Below the pieces are notes generated by a model. That model was not told the origin of the DNA, ran no database searches, and saw nothing but the letters and a program-made list of their open reading frames with translations. DNA of 64,000 nucleotides from Massilia sp. R2A-15. GTDB lineage: Bacteria > Pseudomonadota > Gammaproteobacteria > Burkholderiales > Burkholderiaceae_D. Below, in pieces: positions 36,181-45,188 of the stretch. The position numbers and the translations under genes were made by a program. The stretch lies in the NCBI RefSeq assembly GCF_030704305.1, contig NZ_CP131935.1, forward strand, positions 4,836,001-4,900,000. Direction: 5' to 3'. The stretch's first letter is position 1, and the number at the start of each line of letters is the position of its first letter.

Positions 36181-37353
36181 ATGACTAGCATGAAGAAGAA
36201 AAATATCGGCGTCGCGGCAGCGGCCATCGCGATCATCGGCGGCGCCGCCTGGTATCTGCACAGCGCCGGCGAGCCGCCCACCAAGGCTGCCGCCGCCAAG
36301 GGCGCGGGCCAGGCGCCGACCGTCGTCAACGTCGTCAGGCCGCAGCGCCAGGACGTGCCGGTGGTGCTTGCCGCGAACGGCACGGTCACGCCGGTCAGCA
36401 CGGTCGACCTGCATCCGCAGACCACCAGCACGATCCGCACCGTCCACATCAAGGAAGGGCAGTTCGTCAAGAAGGGCGACCTGATGTTCTCGCTCGACGA
36501 CCGCAGCGATGCGGCCAATGTCGACAAGGCGCGCGCCCAGATCGCGCGCGACCAGGCAGCGCTGGCCGACGCCGAGCGCCAGTTCAAGCGCAGCCAGGAG
36601 CTGGTGGCGCAGAAGTTCCTGTCGCAAAGCGCCGCCGACACCCAGCGCGCCCAGGTCGAAGCGGCGCGCGCGCTGGTGGTGGCCGACCAGGCCGCGCTGC
36701 GCTCGACCGGCGTCTCGGCCAGCTACAACGCCATCCGCGCGCCGATGTCGGGCCGGGTCGGCGCCATCAACGTCTATCCGGGCAGCCTGGTGCAGCTGGC
36801 CACGTCGCTCACCACCATCACCCAGCTCGATCCAATCACCGTCGCGTTCACCCTGCCCGAGACGGCGCTGGCCGACGTGCTGGCGGCCCAGAAGCGCGGC
36901 AAGGTCGAGGTGCAGGCCAGTTCCGGCGACGCCGGCAAGCCGGTCACCGGCGCACTGAGCTTCGTGGACAATGCCGTCGATGCGGTGTCCGGCACGATCC
37001 GCGTGAAGGCGCAGTTCGACAACCGCGACAACAGCCTGTGGCCGGGCCAGTATGTCAACGCCAGGCTGACGGTCCAGACCCTGGCCGGCGCGCTGGTGAT
37101 CCCGCAGGCGGCCATCATCACCTCCACCCGCGGCACTTTCGTGTACGTGGTCGATGCCGACCTGTCGGCGCGCCAGGTGCCGGTGGTGCGCCTGCACGGC
37201 TTCGGCCTGTCGGCCGCCGTGTCGGGGCTGACCGGCGACGAACGGGTCATCACCGAGGGCAAGCAGAACCTGCGCCCGGGCGCCAAGGTCGCGCTGGCCG
37301 GCGCCAAGAAGGATGACAGCACCCGTCTGGCGAAGAAGGATCCGTCGGCATGA
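36181..37353 (+). CDS. RND efflux periplasmic adaptor (membrane fusion protein)
   Basis: I start at the ATG at 36181 (MTSMKKKNIGVAAAAIAIIG), since the upstream frame is unsupported. The 390-residue product has an N-terminal membrane anchor, a lipoyl half (VHIKEGQFVKKGDLMFSLDD), an alpha-hairpin of about 60 residues (DKARAQIARDQAALADAERQ onward), a second lipoyl half (ASYNAIRAPMSGRVGAINVY), and beta-barrel and membrane-proximal domains (NNSLWPGQYVN in essence, DNSLWPGQYVNARL). It links an RND pump to an outer-membrane channel. Its stop overlaps the pump gene by four bases. Confidence 0.92.
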   Translation: MTSMKKKNIGVAAAAIAIIGGAAWYLHSAGEPPTKAAAAKGAGQAPTVVNVVRPQRQDVPVVLAANGTVTPVSTVDLHPQTTSTIRTVHIKEGQFVKKGDLMFSLDDRSDAANVDKARAQIARDQAALADAERQFKRSQELVAQKFLSQSAADTQRAQVEAARALVVADQAALRSTGVSASYNAIRAPMSGRVGAINVYPGSLVQLATSLTTITQLDPITVAFTLPETALADVLAAQKRGKVEVQASSGDAGKPVTGALSFVDNAVDAVSGTIRVKAQFDNRDNSLWPGQYVNARLTVQTLAGALVIPQAAIITSTRGTFVYVVDADLSARQVPVVRLHGFGLSAAVSGLTGDERVITEGKQNLRPGAKVALAGAKKDDSTRLAKKDPSA

Positions 37354-40300
37354 GCATTTCCGAACTGTGCATCCGGCGCCCCGTCATGGTGGTGCTGCTG
37401 TCGATCAGCCTGATCCTGGTCGGCATCCTGGCCTACGGCTCGATCCCCGTGGCCGCGCTGCCGAGCTATAACACGCCGGTCATCAACGTCAATGCCAACC
37501 TGGCCGGCGCCAGCCCGGAAACCATGGCCTCGTCGGTCGCGCTGCCGCTCGAGAAGCAGTTCTCGACCATCGCCGGCATCAACCTGATCACCTCGACCAG
37601 CACTCAGGGCAATACCTCGCTGACGCTCGAATTCGACCCGAAGATCGACATCAACACCGCCGCGGTGGACGTCCAGGCCGCGCTGCTCGGCGCCCAGCGC
37701 CAGCTGCCGCAGGAGATGACGGAGCTGCCGTCCTACCGCAAGGTCAACCCGGCCGACGCGCCGGTGCTGTTCATGACGATGAACTCGCCGTCGATGAGCC
37801 TGTCGGACCTGAACGACTACGCCGAGAACCTGATCGCGCCGAGCATCTCGACCCTGCCGGGCGTGGCCCAGGTCAGCGTCAACGGCCAGAAGCGCTTCGC
37901 GGTGCGGGTGCGCGCCAGGGCCGACCTGATGAACGCGCGTAACCTGTCGATGGACGAACTGGCGCTGGCGCTGCGCGCGGCCAACTCCAATTCGCCGCTG
38001 GGCATCCTCGATGGCCCCAGCCAGACCCTGACCATCCAGGGCAACGCCCAGCTGATGAAGGCGTCCGAGTTCGCCGAACTGATCGTCGCCACCCGCAACG
38101 GCGACCCGGTGCGCCTGAAGGACGTCGCCACCGTCGAAGACAGCTACCAGTCGGTCAAGACCGCCGGCAGCTACAACGGCGAGCGCTCGATCGTGCTGCT
38201 GGTGCAGCGCCAGCCCAATGCCAACACGGTGCAGGTGGTTGACGCGGTGCGCGCGCTGCTGCCGCGCTTCGAGTCGCAGGTGCCGGCCTCGATCAAGATC
38301 AACCTGGTGAACGACCGCTCGGTGTCGATCCGCGAGGCGATCCACGACGTCAACCTGACGCTGGCGCTGACGGTGGCGCTGGTGGTGCTGGTGATCTTCC
38401 TGTTCCTGCACCGCGCCGCCGCCACCTTCATCCCGGCCGTGACCATGCCGATCTCGCTGCTCGGCGCGCTGGCGCTGCTGAACTGGCTCGGCTACAGCCT
38501 CGATAACGTGTCGCTGCTCGGCATCACGCTGGCGGTCGGCCTGGTGGTCGACGACGCCATCGTCGTGCTGGAAAATATCGTGCGCCACATCGAGATGGGC
38601 AAGAAGCCGATCAACGCCGCGCTGGTCGGCGCCAAGGAGATGGGCTTTACCATCGTCTCGATCTCGATTTCGCTGGTTGCCGTGTTCATCCCGATCTTCT
38701 TCATGCCGGGCGTGATCGGCCTGCTGTTCCACGAATTCGCGGTGGTGGTCGGGCTGTCGATCCTGGTGTCGGCGGCGGTGTCGCTGACGCTGGTGCCGAT
38801 GCTCGCCTCGCGCCTGCTGCCGCCCCATGTGGAGAACGGTGAGGGCGAGAAGACCTTCATCGGGCGCCACTTCGAAGCCGGCTTCACGCGCGTGCGCAAC
38901 GGCTATGCGAAAACGCTCGACATCGCGCTGGCGCACCGCAACGTGGTGCTGCTGGTGGCGCTGGCCACTTTCGCGCTCACGGTGGTGCTGTACGTGACGA
39001 TCCCGAAGGGCTTCTTCCCCGAGGAAGACCTGGGCCAGATCCGCGTCACCACGGAGGCGTCCGAGGACACCTCGTCGGCGGCGCTGCTGGAGCTGCAGGA
39101 CCGCGTGGTGGCGGCGATCCGCGCCGACCCCAATGTGCAGGACGTGACCTCGTTTACCGGCGGCGGCAACAGCGGCCGCATGTTCCTGGTGCTCAAACCG
39201 CGCGGCCAGCGCGCCAAGATGCCGCAGGTGCTCGACGGACTGCGCAAGGCCACGCGCGCGATTCCCGGCGTTGCGGTCTACCTGTCGCCAATCCAGAACC
39301 TGCAGCTGGGCGGGCGGCCGTCGAAGAGCCGCTACCAGTACACGCTGCAAAGCGTCAGCGCCGATTCGCTCGGCAGCTGGGCCAACAAGTTCCAGGAAGC
39401 GATGCGCAACGACCCGAACTTCCGCGACGTCACCAGCGACTCGCAGAACCGCGGCCTGCAGGCGCAGCTGACGATCGACCGCGACAAGGCCAACACGCTG
39501 GGCGTGCAGATGGCCGACGTGCGCACCGCGCTGTACGCCGCGTTCGGCGAGCGCCAGGTCTCGACTATCTACGCGCCGGCGGCGAGCTACAACGTGATCC
39601 TCGAGGCGGCCGAAGCCGACCGCCAGTTCGACGACGCGCTGCAGCGGGTGTCGGTGCGCAGCCGCGCCGGCGGCCTGGTGCAGCTGGCCTCGTTCGCGAA
39701 GGTCGAGCGCACGGTCGGCCCGATCTCGGTCAACCACCAGGGCCAGCTGCAGGCGATCACGCTGTCGTTCAACCTGGCGCCGGACGTGCCGCTGGGCGTG
39801 GCCACCGCGGCGATCGACCGCATGGGCCGCGACATGAAGCTGCCGGCCTCGGTGATCACCAAGTACGGCGGCGACGCGGCGGTGTTCAAGGATTCGCAGT
39901 CCAGCCAGATCATCCTGATCGTCGCCGCGCTGGGCGTGATCTACGTGCTGCTCGGGGTGCTGTACGAGAGCTACATCCACCCGATCACGATCCTGGCCGG
40001 CCTGCCGTCGGCGGCGGTCGGCGCGCTCCTGACCTTGCGCCTGTTCGGCCTGGACCTGACCATGATCGCCATCATCGGCATCCTGATGCTGATCGGGATC
40101 GTCAAGAAAAACGCGATCATGATGATCGACTTCGCGCTGGACGCCCAGCGCAACGAGGGCTTGAGCCCGGCCGCGGCGATCCGCGAGGCCTGCATCCTGC
40201 GCTTCCGGCCGATCCTGATGACGACGCTGGCGGCGCTGATGGGCGCCTTGCCGATCGCGCTGGGCCTGGGCGCCGGCGCCGAGCTGCGCCAGCCGCTCGG

Positions 40301-40442
40301 CCTGGCGGTGGTCGGCGGCCTGCTGTTCTCGCAGGTCATCACGCTGTACATCACGCCGGTGATCTACCTGTTCCTCGACCGCTACAGCGGCACCGGCCCG
40401 ATGACCGACGACCACCTGGCCGAGTACGAGGCGGCCCATTGA
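37350..40442 (+). CDS. RND-family (HAE1) multidrug efflux permease, MdtB/MdtC-like
   Basis: The 1030-residue product has the RND layout: twelve membrane helices and two large periplasmic loops. The N terminus MSISELCIRRPVMVVLLSIS and GLVVDDAIVVLENIVRHIEM are typical, with D401-D402 in the fourth helix as the proton relay. Sequence flavour is closest to MdtB/MdtC and related pumps. It exports drugs or other toxic compounds with its adaptor and an outer-membrane channel; no channel gene follows, so a TolC-like protein from elsewhere is probably used. A long hairpin terminator follows. Confidence 0.93.
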   Translation: MSISELCIRRPVMVVLLSISLILVGILAYGSIPVAALPSYNTPVINVNANLAGASPETMASSVALPLEKQFSTIAGINLITSTSTQGNTSLTLEFDPKIDINTAAVDVQAALLGAQRQLPQEMTELPSYRKVNPADAPVLFMTMNSPSMSLSDLNDYAENLIAPSISTLPGVAQVSVNGQKRFAVRVRARADLMNARNLSMDELALALRAANSNSPLGILDGPSQTLTIQGNAQLMKASEFAELIVATRNGDPVRLKDVATVEDSYQSVKTAGSYNGERSIVLLVQRQPNANTVQVVDAVRALLPRFESQVPASIKINLVNDRSVSIREAIHDVNLTLALTVALVVLVIFLFLHRAAATFIPAVTMPISLLGALALLNWLGYSLDNVSLLGITLAVGLVVDDAIVVLENIVRHIEMGKKPINAALVGAKEMGFTIVSISISLVAVFIPIFFMPGVIGLLFHEFAVVVGLSILVSAAVSLTLVPMLASRLLPPHVENGEGEKTFIGRHFEAGFTRVRNGYAKTLDIALAHRNVVLLVALATFALTVVLYVTIPKGFFPEEDLGQIRVTTEASEDTSSAALLELQDRVVAAIRADPNVQDVTSFTGGGNSGRMFLVLKPRGQRAKMPQVLDGLRKATRAIPGVAVYLSPIQNLQLGGRPSKSRYQYTLQSVSADSLGSWANKFQEAMRNDPNFRDVTSDSQNRGLQAQLTIDRDKANTLGVQMADVRTALYAAFGERQVSTIYAPAASYNVILEAAEADRQFDDALQRVSVRSRAGGLVQLASFAKVERTVGPISVNHQGQLQAITLSFNLAPDVPLGVATAAIDRMGRDMKLPASVITKYGGDAAVFKDSQSSQIILIVAALGVIYVLLGVLYESYIHPITILAGLPSAAVGALLTLRLFGLDLTMIAIIGILMLIGIVKKNAIMMIDFALDAQRNEGLSPAAAIREACILRFRPILMTTLAALMGALPIALGLGAGAELRQPLGLAVVGGLLFSQVITLYITPVIYLFLDRYSGTGPMTDDHLAEYEAAH

Positions 40443-40493
40443 TGGCATACTTACGCGAAGCTTAGGAGATACATTCTGTAACATCCGTCAAGC

Positions 40494-40528
40494 GGGGCAT
40501 CTTGTAAGCTATACAAGATACCCCGTTT
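40494..40528 (+). terminator. Terminator after the RND pump operon
   Basis: GGGGCATCTTGTA (40494-40506) pairs with TACAAGATACCCC (40512-40524) with one mismatch over a five-base loop, followed by GTTTG. The 13-bp stem makes it a likely terminator despite the short T-run. Confidence 0.7.
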
Positions 40529-40607
40529 GCGCGGGCGCCGCGAATCCGCTTACACTGCGGCTCCCGAAGCGTCTTTTGCCCCTGTTCCCTGGAAAGTTGT
40601 AGCTATT

Positions 40608-41489
40608 TTGCGTGACCATTCCCATTTTTCGCCACACAACGACGGTATTTGCGCCTCTTGCGGGCACGCGCTGCCGGTCAGCGTGACCGAATACGGGAAG
40701 CGCGGGCCGAACCGCACCGGCCTGATCGTCACCGTCGCGCTGCACCTGCTGCTGATTGCCATCTATTTCCTCCAGCCGCACCGCGAGAAGCATGCTCCGC
40801 CGCCGGCCGGCTCGACCATGGTCTACATCGCCCCTCTGCCGACGGGCAAGCCCAAGCCTAAAGCCCAGCAGCAGCAGGCGCCGAAGAAAACTCCGAAGAC
40901 GCCGCCGGTGCGTATCCAGCGACTGCCCAACACGATCACTCTGCCCAACGAGAAGCCGGTCGAGGTGGTGAAGGAGGAGCCGAAGCCGGTGACCCAGCCG
41001 CCGCCGCCGGAGATGGACATGCAGGCCTACATCGAGGCGCGCCGCAAGGCACGCGGCGCCAGGGATCCGGGCGACTCGCCGTCCGAGGAAAGCGAGAGTG
41101 CGCGCGCCACCCGCATTGCCACGGCCAACATCGCCGCGGCCAATGGGCGCACGCACGGCGACGACAAGAACGAAACGGGCGGCGTGTTCAGCCTGTCGAA
41201 CAAGACCTTCCACAGCGCCGACCTGAAATTCCGCGGCTGGAACCCGAACTTCAAGCGGCGCTGGCTGCAGCAAGTGACGGTGGAGCAGGGCGCCGAAGTG
41301 GACGTCGAAACGGCCATCATCAAGAAGATGATCGAATTGATCCGCAAGGAAAAGACCGGCGATTTCGAATGGAACTCGCACCGCCTGCAACGGGTGGTGA
41401 CAATGAGCGCGCGCCCCCAGGATACCGCCGAATTGCAGGCATTCCTGTTCAGGGAGATGTTCCCGGACTATAAGCCGCCGGGACGCTAA
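40608..41489 (+). CDS. TonB-like membrane protein with N-terminal CxxC
   Basis: No ATG fits; TTG 40608 (MRDHSHFSPHNDGICASCGH) follows GGAAAG and avoids overlap with the upstream terminator. The 293-residue product has an N-terminal cytoplasmic CASC motif (C15, C18), one membrane helix at about 39-56 (TGLIVTVALHLLLIAIYF), a Pro/Lys-rich stretch (about 75-140) and a C-terminal domain of about 95 residues (FHSADLKFRGWNPNFKRRWL onward). T42-x3-H46 in the helix mirrors the S16-x3-H20 pair of TonB. No ExbB/ExbD genes are near. Its end overlaps the convergent gene by 41 bases. Confidence 0.55.
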   Translation: MRDHSHFSPHNDGICASCGHALPVSVTEYGKRGPNRTGLIVTVALHLLLIAIYFLQPHREKHAPPPAGSTMVYIAPLPTGKPKPKAQQQQAPKKTPKTPPVRIQRLPNTITLPNEKPVEVVKEEPKPVTQPPPPEMDMQAYIEARRKARGARDPGDSPSEESESARATRIATANIAAANGRTHGDDKNETGGVFSLSNKTFHSADLKFRGWNPNFKRRWLQQVTVEQGAEVDVETAIIKKMIELIRKEKTGDFEWNSHRLQRVVTMSARPQDTAELQAFLFREMFPDYKPPGR

Positions 41490-42168
41490 GGCGCGGCATC
41501 GCGCCGCGCAGCAGGTATGCGGCGGCGGTCAGGTTCCAGACCGCCTGAACCAGCAGGATGCCGGCGACCACCGTCGCCGTCATGTTCGACCCCGCCGCAA
41601 CCACGGCGATGGCCGGCAGGGCGCCGCTCACCAGTCCCACCATCCCGAACCCGCGGGCGCCGAGCTGCCCCACCAGGGCGATGGCCCAGGCGACGGCGCC
41701 GATCGACTGGCACACCCACGCGACGCGCGCGATGTCGGTCAGGGCGACTCCGGCGATCGCCTGGATCATCCAGTAGCCGGCGCGCACCGCGTCGGGCGAG
41801 CCGGTGGCGAACAGCGCCGCCAGGTCGGTACTGATAAATCCGTCGATGATGGTGGCCACGAACATCAGCATGCTGCCGGCGCCGTAGGCGATCAGGCCCA
41901 TGAGGACGGGCGCGCGGCGCAGCCCGAGCCGCTGCGACAGCACCGTATAGCCGAACATCAGCCCGCCGAGGCAGGCCATCGCGACGATGTGAACAAGCTG
42001 GTGCGATGCGCGAATCCTGACCAGGCCTTGCAGGATCTCCAGCGGATTGCTGCCCTGCGCGCTCGAGTCGAGCGCCACGGCGGCGATCGAGGCAATCGCG
42101 CAGAGGGCGATGATCACGCCGGCGTTGCGGGCGGTGGTGTCGGTTTCTTGTTCCTGGTGGGCGGTCAT
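41449..42168 (-). CDS. Six- or seven-helix integral membrane protein, function unknown
   Basis: The 239-residue product begins MTAHQEQETDTTARNAGVII behind AAGGATG and has about seven hydrophobic stretches (roughly 15-35, 58-78, 88-110, 125-140, 150-168, 173-192, 200-220). Sequence character recalls DUF4386-like membrane proteins, which lack a known function. It lies downstream of the second kinase gene on the same strand, 104 bases away, so it could be co-transcribed. Its 3' end overlaps the convergent TonB-like gene by 41 bases. Confidence 0.55.
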   Translation of the reverse strand: MTAHQEQETDTTARNAGVIIALCAIASIAAVALDSSAQGSNPLEILQGLVRIRASHQLVHIVAMACLGGLMFGYTVLSQRLGLRRAPVLMGLIAYGAGSMLMFVATIIDGFISTDLAALFATGSPDAVRAGYWMIQAIAGVALTDIARVAWVCQSIGAVAWAIALVGQLGARGFGMVGLVSGALPAIAVVAAGSNMTATVVAGILLVQAVWNLTAAAYLLRGAMPRLSVPAAYSPGTSP

Positions 42169-42272
42169 GCGCGCATCCTTTCAGTAAGTGGTCGCACGGC
42201 GGATCGCGTGCTGGCCTTACTGTGCGGGGAGATCATGTCGCCTTCGTGCCGGCGCGGTAAAGATGTGTAAAG

Positions 42273-43295
42273 TCAGCCGGCGGACGGCAGCGTCACGCGA
42301 AAGCAGCAGCCGCCGGCGCCGTTCGGCAGGCACTGGGCGTCGCCGCCGTGGTGGCGCGCGATCTGGCGCACCAGACTCAGGCCGAGGCCGACGCCGCCGG
42401 CCGCCTCGCTCGCGCCGGCAATCCGGTAGAACGGCTCGAAGACGCGCTCGCGTTCGGGTTCGGGAATCCCGGGGCCGCCGTCGCACACGTCGAGCCGCAG
42501 GGCCGCGCCCGCGCCGGCCGCGAGCCGCACGACGATCGCCGAACCGGCGCCGTAGCGCACGGCGTTTTCCAGCAGGTTGCGCACCATCCGGCGCAGCAGT
42601 TTCGGATCGCCCGCGATGCTGTGCGCGCGCGCCTCCAGCGAAGCGTCCACCCGCGCGCATTCTTCCGCCACGATGCCGGTCAGGTCGACTTCCTCAAGGC
42701 GAGCCATGTCGGCGCCCACCGCATCGAGGCGGCTGGCCAGCAGCACTTCGTCGATGAGCTGGTCGAGCTCCCCAACGCTGCGCCGCAGTTCGGCGCCGAT
42801 TGCCGGCGGCGCCTGCTCCGCCATCAGTTCGGCGGCCATGCGGATTCGCGCCAGCGGCGAGCGCAGTTCGTGCGAAGCGTTTGCCAGCAGCGACTTCTGG
42901 GCGCCGACGAGCTTTTCGATATGCGCGGCCGAGGCGTTGAAGCTGGCGGCCAGGCGCGCCACCTCGTCGTCTCCCTCCACCGCAACGCGCGTCGCCAGCT
43001 GGCCTGCGCCCCAGGCTTCGACGCTGCGCTGCAGCCGCTCGAGCCGGCCGGTAAGCCGCCGCACCACCGGATAGGAAGCCACCGCGACCACCAGCGCGAT
43101 GATGGCCAGCAGTGCTCCGAACCCGATCGCGTGCCTCTGCGGGCCGACTGCCGCCAGTCCCGCGCGGGCCGGATCGAAGACGTGGTGCGCAAGCCCGAAC
43201 AGGATCGACACCGCCAGCAGGCTGGCCAGCACGGCCACGTAGAAGCGCACATACAGGCGTCTGCCCGGCGCCACGCGCGTCGCCGCCTCAGGCAT
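42273..43295 (-). CDS. Membrane sensor histidine kinase 2 (CpxA-like)
   Basis: The 340-residue product has two membrane helices (about 15-35 and 58-76) around a very short periplasmic loop of about 20 residues, a HAMP domain (RRLTGRLERLQRSVEAWGAG), a HisKA domain with H142 (LLANASHELRSPLARIRMAA), and an ATPase domain (LLENAVRYG, CDGGPGIPEPE, GVGLGLSLVRQIARHHGG). The short loop suggests sensing within the membrane or through a partner such as the Spy/CpxP-like protein of this operon. Its start overlaps the regulator end by eight bases. Confidence 0.92.
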   Translation of the reverse strand: MPEAATRVAPGRRLYVRFYVAVLASLLAVSILFGLAHHVFDPARAGLAAVGPQRHAIGFGALLAIIALVVAVASYPVVRRLTGRLERLQRSVEAWGAGQLATRVAVEGDDEVARLAASFNASAAHIEKLVGAQKSLLANASHELRSPLARIRMAAELMAEQAPPAIGAELRRSVGELDQLIDEVLLASRLDAVGADMARLEEVDLTGIVAEECARVDASLEARAHSIAGDPKLLRRMVRNLLENAVRYGAGSAIVVRLAAGAGAALRLDVCDGGPGIPEPERERVFEPFYRIAGASEAAGGVGLGLSLVRQIARHHGGDAQCLPNGAGGCCFRVTLPSAG

Positions 43296-44001
43296 CGTGC
43301 ACCCTGGCGAATACGTAGCCGGCGCCGCGCACGGTGATGATGCGGCGCGGCTGCTTGACGTCGTCCTCGATCGCGGCGCGCAGGCGGCCGACGTGGACGT
43401 CGATCGACCGGTCGAAGGGATCGAATGCCTCGCCTTTGACCGCGTCGAGCAGCTGCTCGCGCGACAGCACGCGGCCGGCCCGCTCGGCCAGCGCGACCAG
43501 CAGGTCGAACTGATAGGAGGTCAGTGCGCGCGCCTCGCCGGCGAGCCGCACGGCGCGCGCTCCAAGGTCGATTTCGAGGCGGCCGAAGCGCAGCAACTGG
43601 CTTGCCGATGGCGTCGCCAGCGGAGGGCGGCGCAGCACTGCGCGCAGCCGCGCCAGCAGCTCGCGCGGCTCGAACGGCTTGGGCAGGTAGTCGTCGGCGC
43701 CGATTTCGAGGCCGACGACGCGGTCGAACGGATCGCCTTTCGCGGTCAGCATCATGACCGGGATCGCGCTCAGGGGCGCGGGGAGCGCGCGCAGCTGGCG
43801 GCAGACGTCGAGGCCATCGGCGTCCGGCAGCATCAGGTCGAGCAGAATCAGCGCGATGGCCTCGCCGTCCTGCCGGAGCGCCGCAAGGCCCGCCTGCGCG
43901 GTGGCCGCATGGCGCACCGTAAAGCCGTGCGGCGCGAGATAGGCCGCCACCATGCCGGCCAGGCGCTCGTCGTCTTCGATCATCAGGACAGTCTGGATCA
44001 T
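43288..44001 (-). CDS. OmpR-family response regulator 2 (CpxR-like)
   Basis: The 237-residue product has a receiver with E9-D10-D11, phosphoacceptor D55 (LILLDLMLPD), T86 and K108, then a winged-helix domain (LTSYQFDLLVALAERAGRVL, then DPFDRSIDVHVGRLRAAIED, VRGAGYVFARV). The operon order Spy/CpxP-like, regulator, kinase matches cpxP-cpxR-cpxA in function if not in exact arrangement. A GTAAA-N5-GTAAA site upstream of the operon fits the E. coli CpxR box and suggests autoregulation. Confidence 0.92.
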   Translation of the reverse strand: MIQTVLMIEDDERLAGMVAAYLAPHGFTVRHAATAQAGLAALRQDGEAIALILLDLMLPDADGLDVCRQLRALPAPLSAIPVMMLTAKGDPFDRVVGLEIGADDYLPKPFEPRELLARLRAVLRRPPLATPSASQLLRFGRLEIDLGARAVRLAGEARALTSYQFDLLVALAERAGRVLSREQLLDAVKGEAFDPFDRSIDVHVGRLRAAIEDDVKQPRRIITVRGAGYVFARVHDA

Positions 44002-44015
44002 GCGGGCATCATACC

Positions 44016-44525
44016 TCAGTGTATGCGCGACCTCAGATGGCCGGCGAACTTCGCCCGCTGTTCGGGCGTGAGCACGTCGGCCGCGTCTTCCACCGCCGCC
44101 AGGACGCGCCGGCTCATGAAATCCATGCGCTGCATCTGCTCCACGCGCAACTGCTCGAGGGCGGCGCGGTCGACCACCGGTGCCATCAGCAACTGGTGCG
44201 CGCTGGCGTGCGCCTGGCGGAACTGTTCGTGCACCGGGCGCAGGTCGGCCATGGCGCTCTTGGCAATGGCTGCCACCCGCGCCTTCTGGTCCGGGCTGGC
44301 GTCGGCGGCGATCTGTTCGACCATCTTGTCGATATGGGCGTCCATGGCCGCGGGATCCATCGCCATGTGGCCGGCGTGGCCGTGAGGGCCGGGCAGGCCC
44401 TGCGCGCCGATCGCGAAGCTGGCGCCGCCCGCGCCGGCCGCAAGGGCCAGCGCGGCGGCGATCAGCCAGCGCCGTCCGGCGCGTGGCGCCATGACGGCGG
44501 TATTGGTTTCATTCTGCGTTTTCAT
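44016..44525 (-). CDS. Spy/CpxP-like periplasmic protein 2
   Basis: The start is the ATG at 44525 (MKTQNETNTAVMAPRAGRRW); the longer frame upstream shows no conserved sequence. The 169-residue product has a signal-like segment (about 19-42), a His-rich stretch (GPHGHAGHMAM), and a helical body with VLTPEQRAKFAGHLRSRI near the end, the LTxxQ-type motif of Spy/CpxP. Such proteins chaperone periplasmic proteins and restrain the cognate kinase. It is first in an operon with regulator 2, 14 bases downstream. Confidence 0.75.
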   Translation of the reverse strand: MKTQNETNTAVMAPRAGRRWLIAAALALAAGAGGASFAIGAQGLPGPHGHAGHMAMDPAAMDAHIDKMVEQIAADASPDQKARVAAIAKSAMADLRPVHEQFRQAHASAHQLLMAPVVDRAALEQLRVEQMQRMDFMSRRVLAAVEDAADVLTPEQRAKFAGHLRSRIH

Positions 44526-44594
44526 CGGGAGCCTTTTATGGGGTGGGAGTAGTTCCACTGTAAGGCAGCCATTTGGCGGGAGTGTGTACGGCGC

Positions 44595-44609
44595 GTAAAG
44601 AATTGTAAA
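44595..44609 (+). promoter_or_regulatory. CpxR-type box upstream of the Spy-like/regulator/kinase operon
   Basis: GTAAA (44595-44599) and GTAAA (44605-44609) are five bases apart, 10 bp start to start, the form of the E. coli CpxR site. A third, inverted copy (TTTAC) is at 44626-44630. The box lies about 70 bases before the Spy-like start codon. Confidence 0.6.
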
Positions 44610-45072
44610 GCGAATTGCAACGGAATTTACATTGACTGGGGCCGGCGAAGTTAATACGGGGCTGACATGCCTCAAGCTCGCCGCTTTACCGGGGAGCGGG
44701 CCATCCAATTCGATCGGGATTGGTTTAAAAGTACGGGCGCCGGCTTTAATGGGATTGTATGCAGGCAGAATATTTACAGTAGTTTCCGAATATCGATTTC
44801 CGCAAGTCGATAATTTTTCCCCACTCCCTTCGCTCCAGGCATATGGCCTCCGGCCGCTCAGAATACACGCGATTGCCAGTTTAATTCTCTCCAAATGTAA
44901 CGTGTTGTTTTTATTTCAAATGGCTAACAACGACGAAAGGATTTTGGTTATATTGAATTCCCGTTTTTGATTATTGACGGTTCCGGGAACTCTGGTTCCC
45001 CGCATTAAACATCTGCTGTCGAGATTATCAGGGCCGTCTTTGCATTATATGCGTTGCGCATAAAAAGACCGT

Positions 45073-45098
45073 CCGATTCACATAAGATTGTGAATCGG
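45073..45098. promoter_or_regulatory. Perfect inverted repeat upstream of the tpsB gene
   Basis: CCGATTCACA (45073-45082) and TGTGAATCGG (45089-45098) form a perfect dyad with a six-base spacer, in AT-rich sequence about 90 bases before the transporter gene. It could be an operator or a leader hairpin; no T-run follows directly. Confidence 0.5.
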
Positions 45099-45188
45099 TT
45101 TGTTAAATATGTCAAATCTGTTAAATCATAAAAATAATTATTTGCTTTTCGTTCTGTCTGCTAAAACTAAAACACGGGATGGGTAAAG

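Larger units (their letters stand above)
44526..45188. other. AT-rich intergenic region between the Cpx-like operon and the two-partner secretion genes
   Basis: This 663-base gap is much richer in A and T than its surroundings. Near its left end is a CpxR-type box (44595-44609), and near its right end a 10-bp inverted repeat (45073-45098). A 112-codon plus-strand frame (44632-44970) has no recognisable features and mixed composition, so I do not call it. The low GC could attract an H-NS-like silencer. Confidence 0.6.

Noticed and set aside
36774..40484. 1236-codon minus-strand frame
   Set aside because: It is antisense to the RND adaptor and pump genes and consists of His/Arg/Gln/Asp-rich shadow sequence common in high-GC genomes.
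44632..44970. 112-codon plus-strand frame in the AT-rich gap
   Set aside because: No domain, no convincing ribosome-binding site, and it overlaps the likely CpxR-regulated promoter region.
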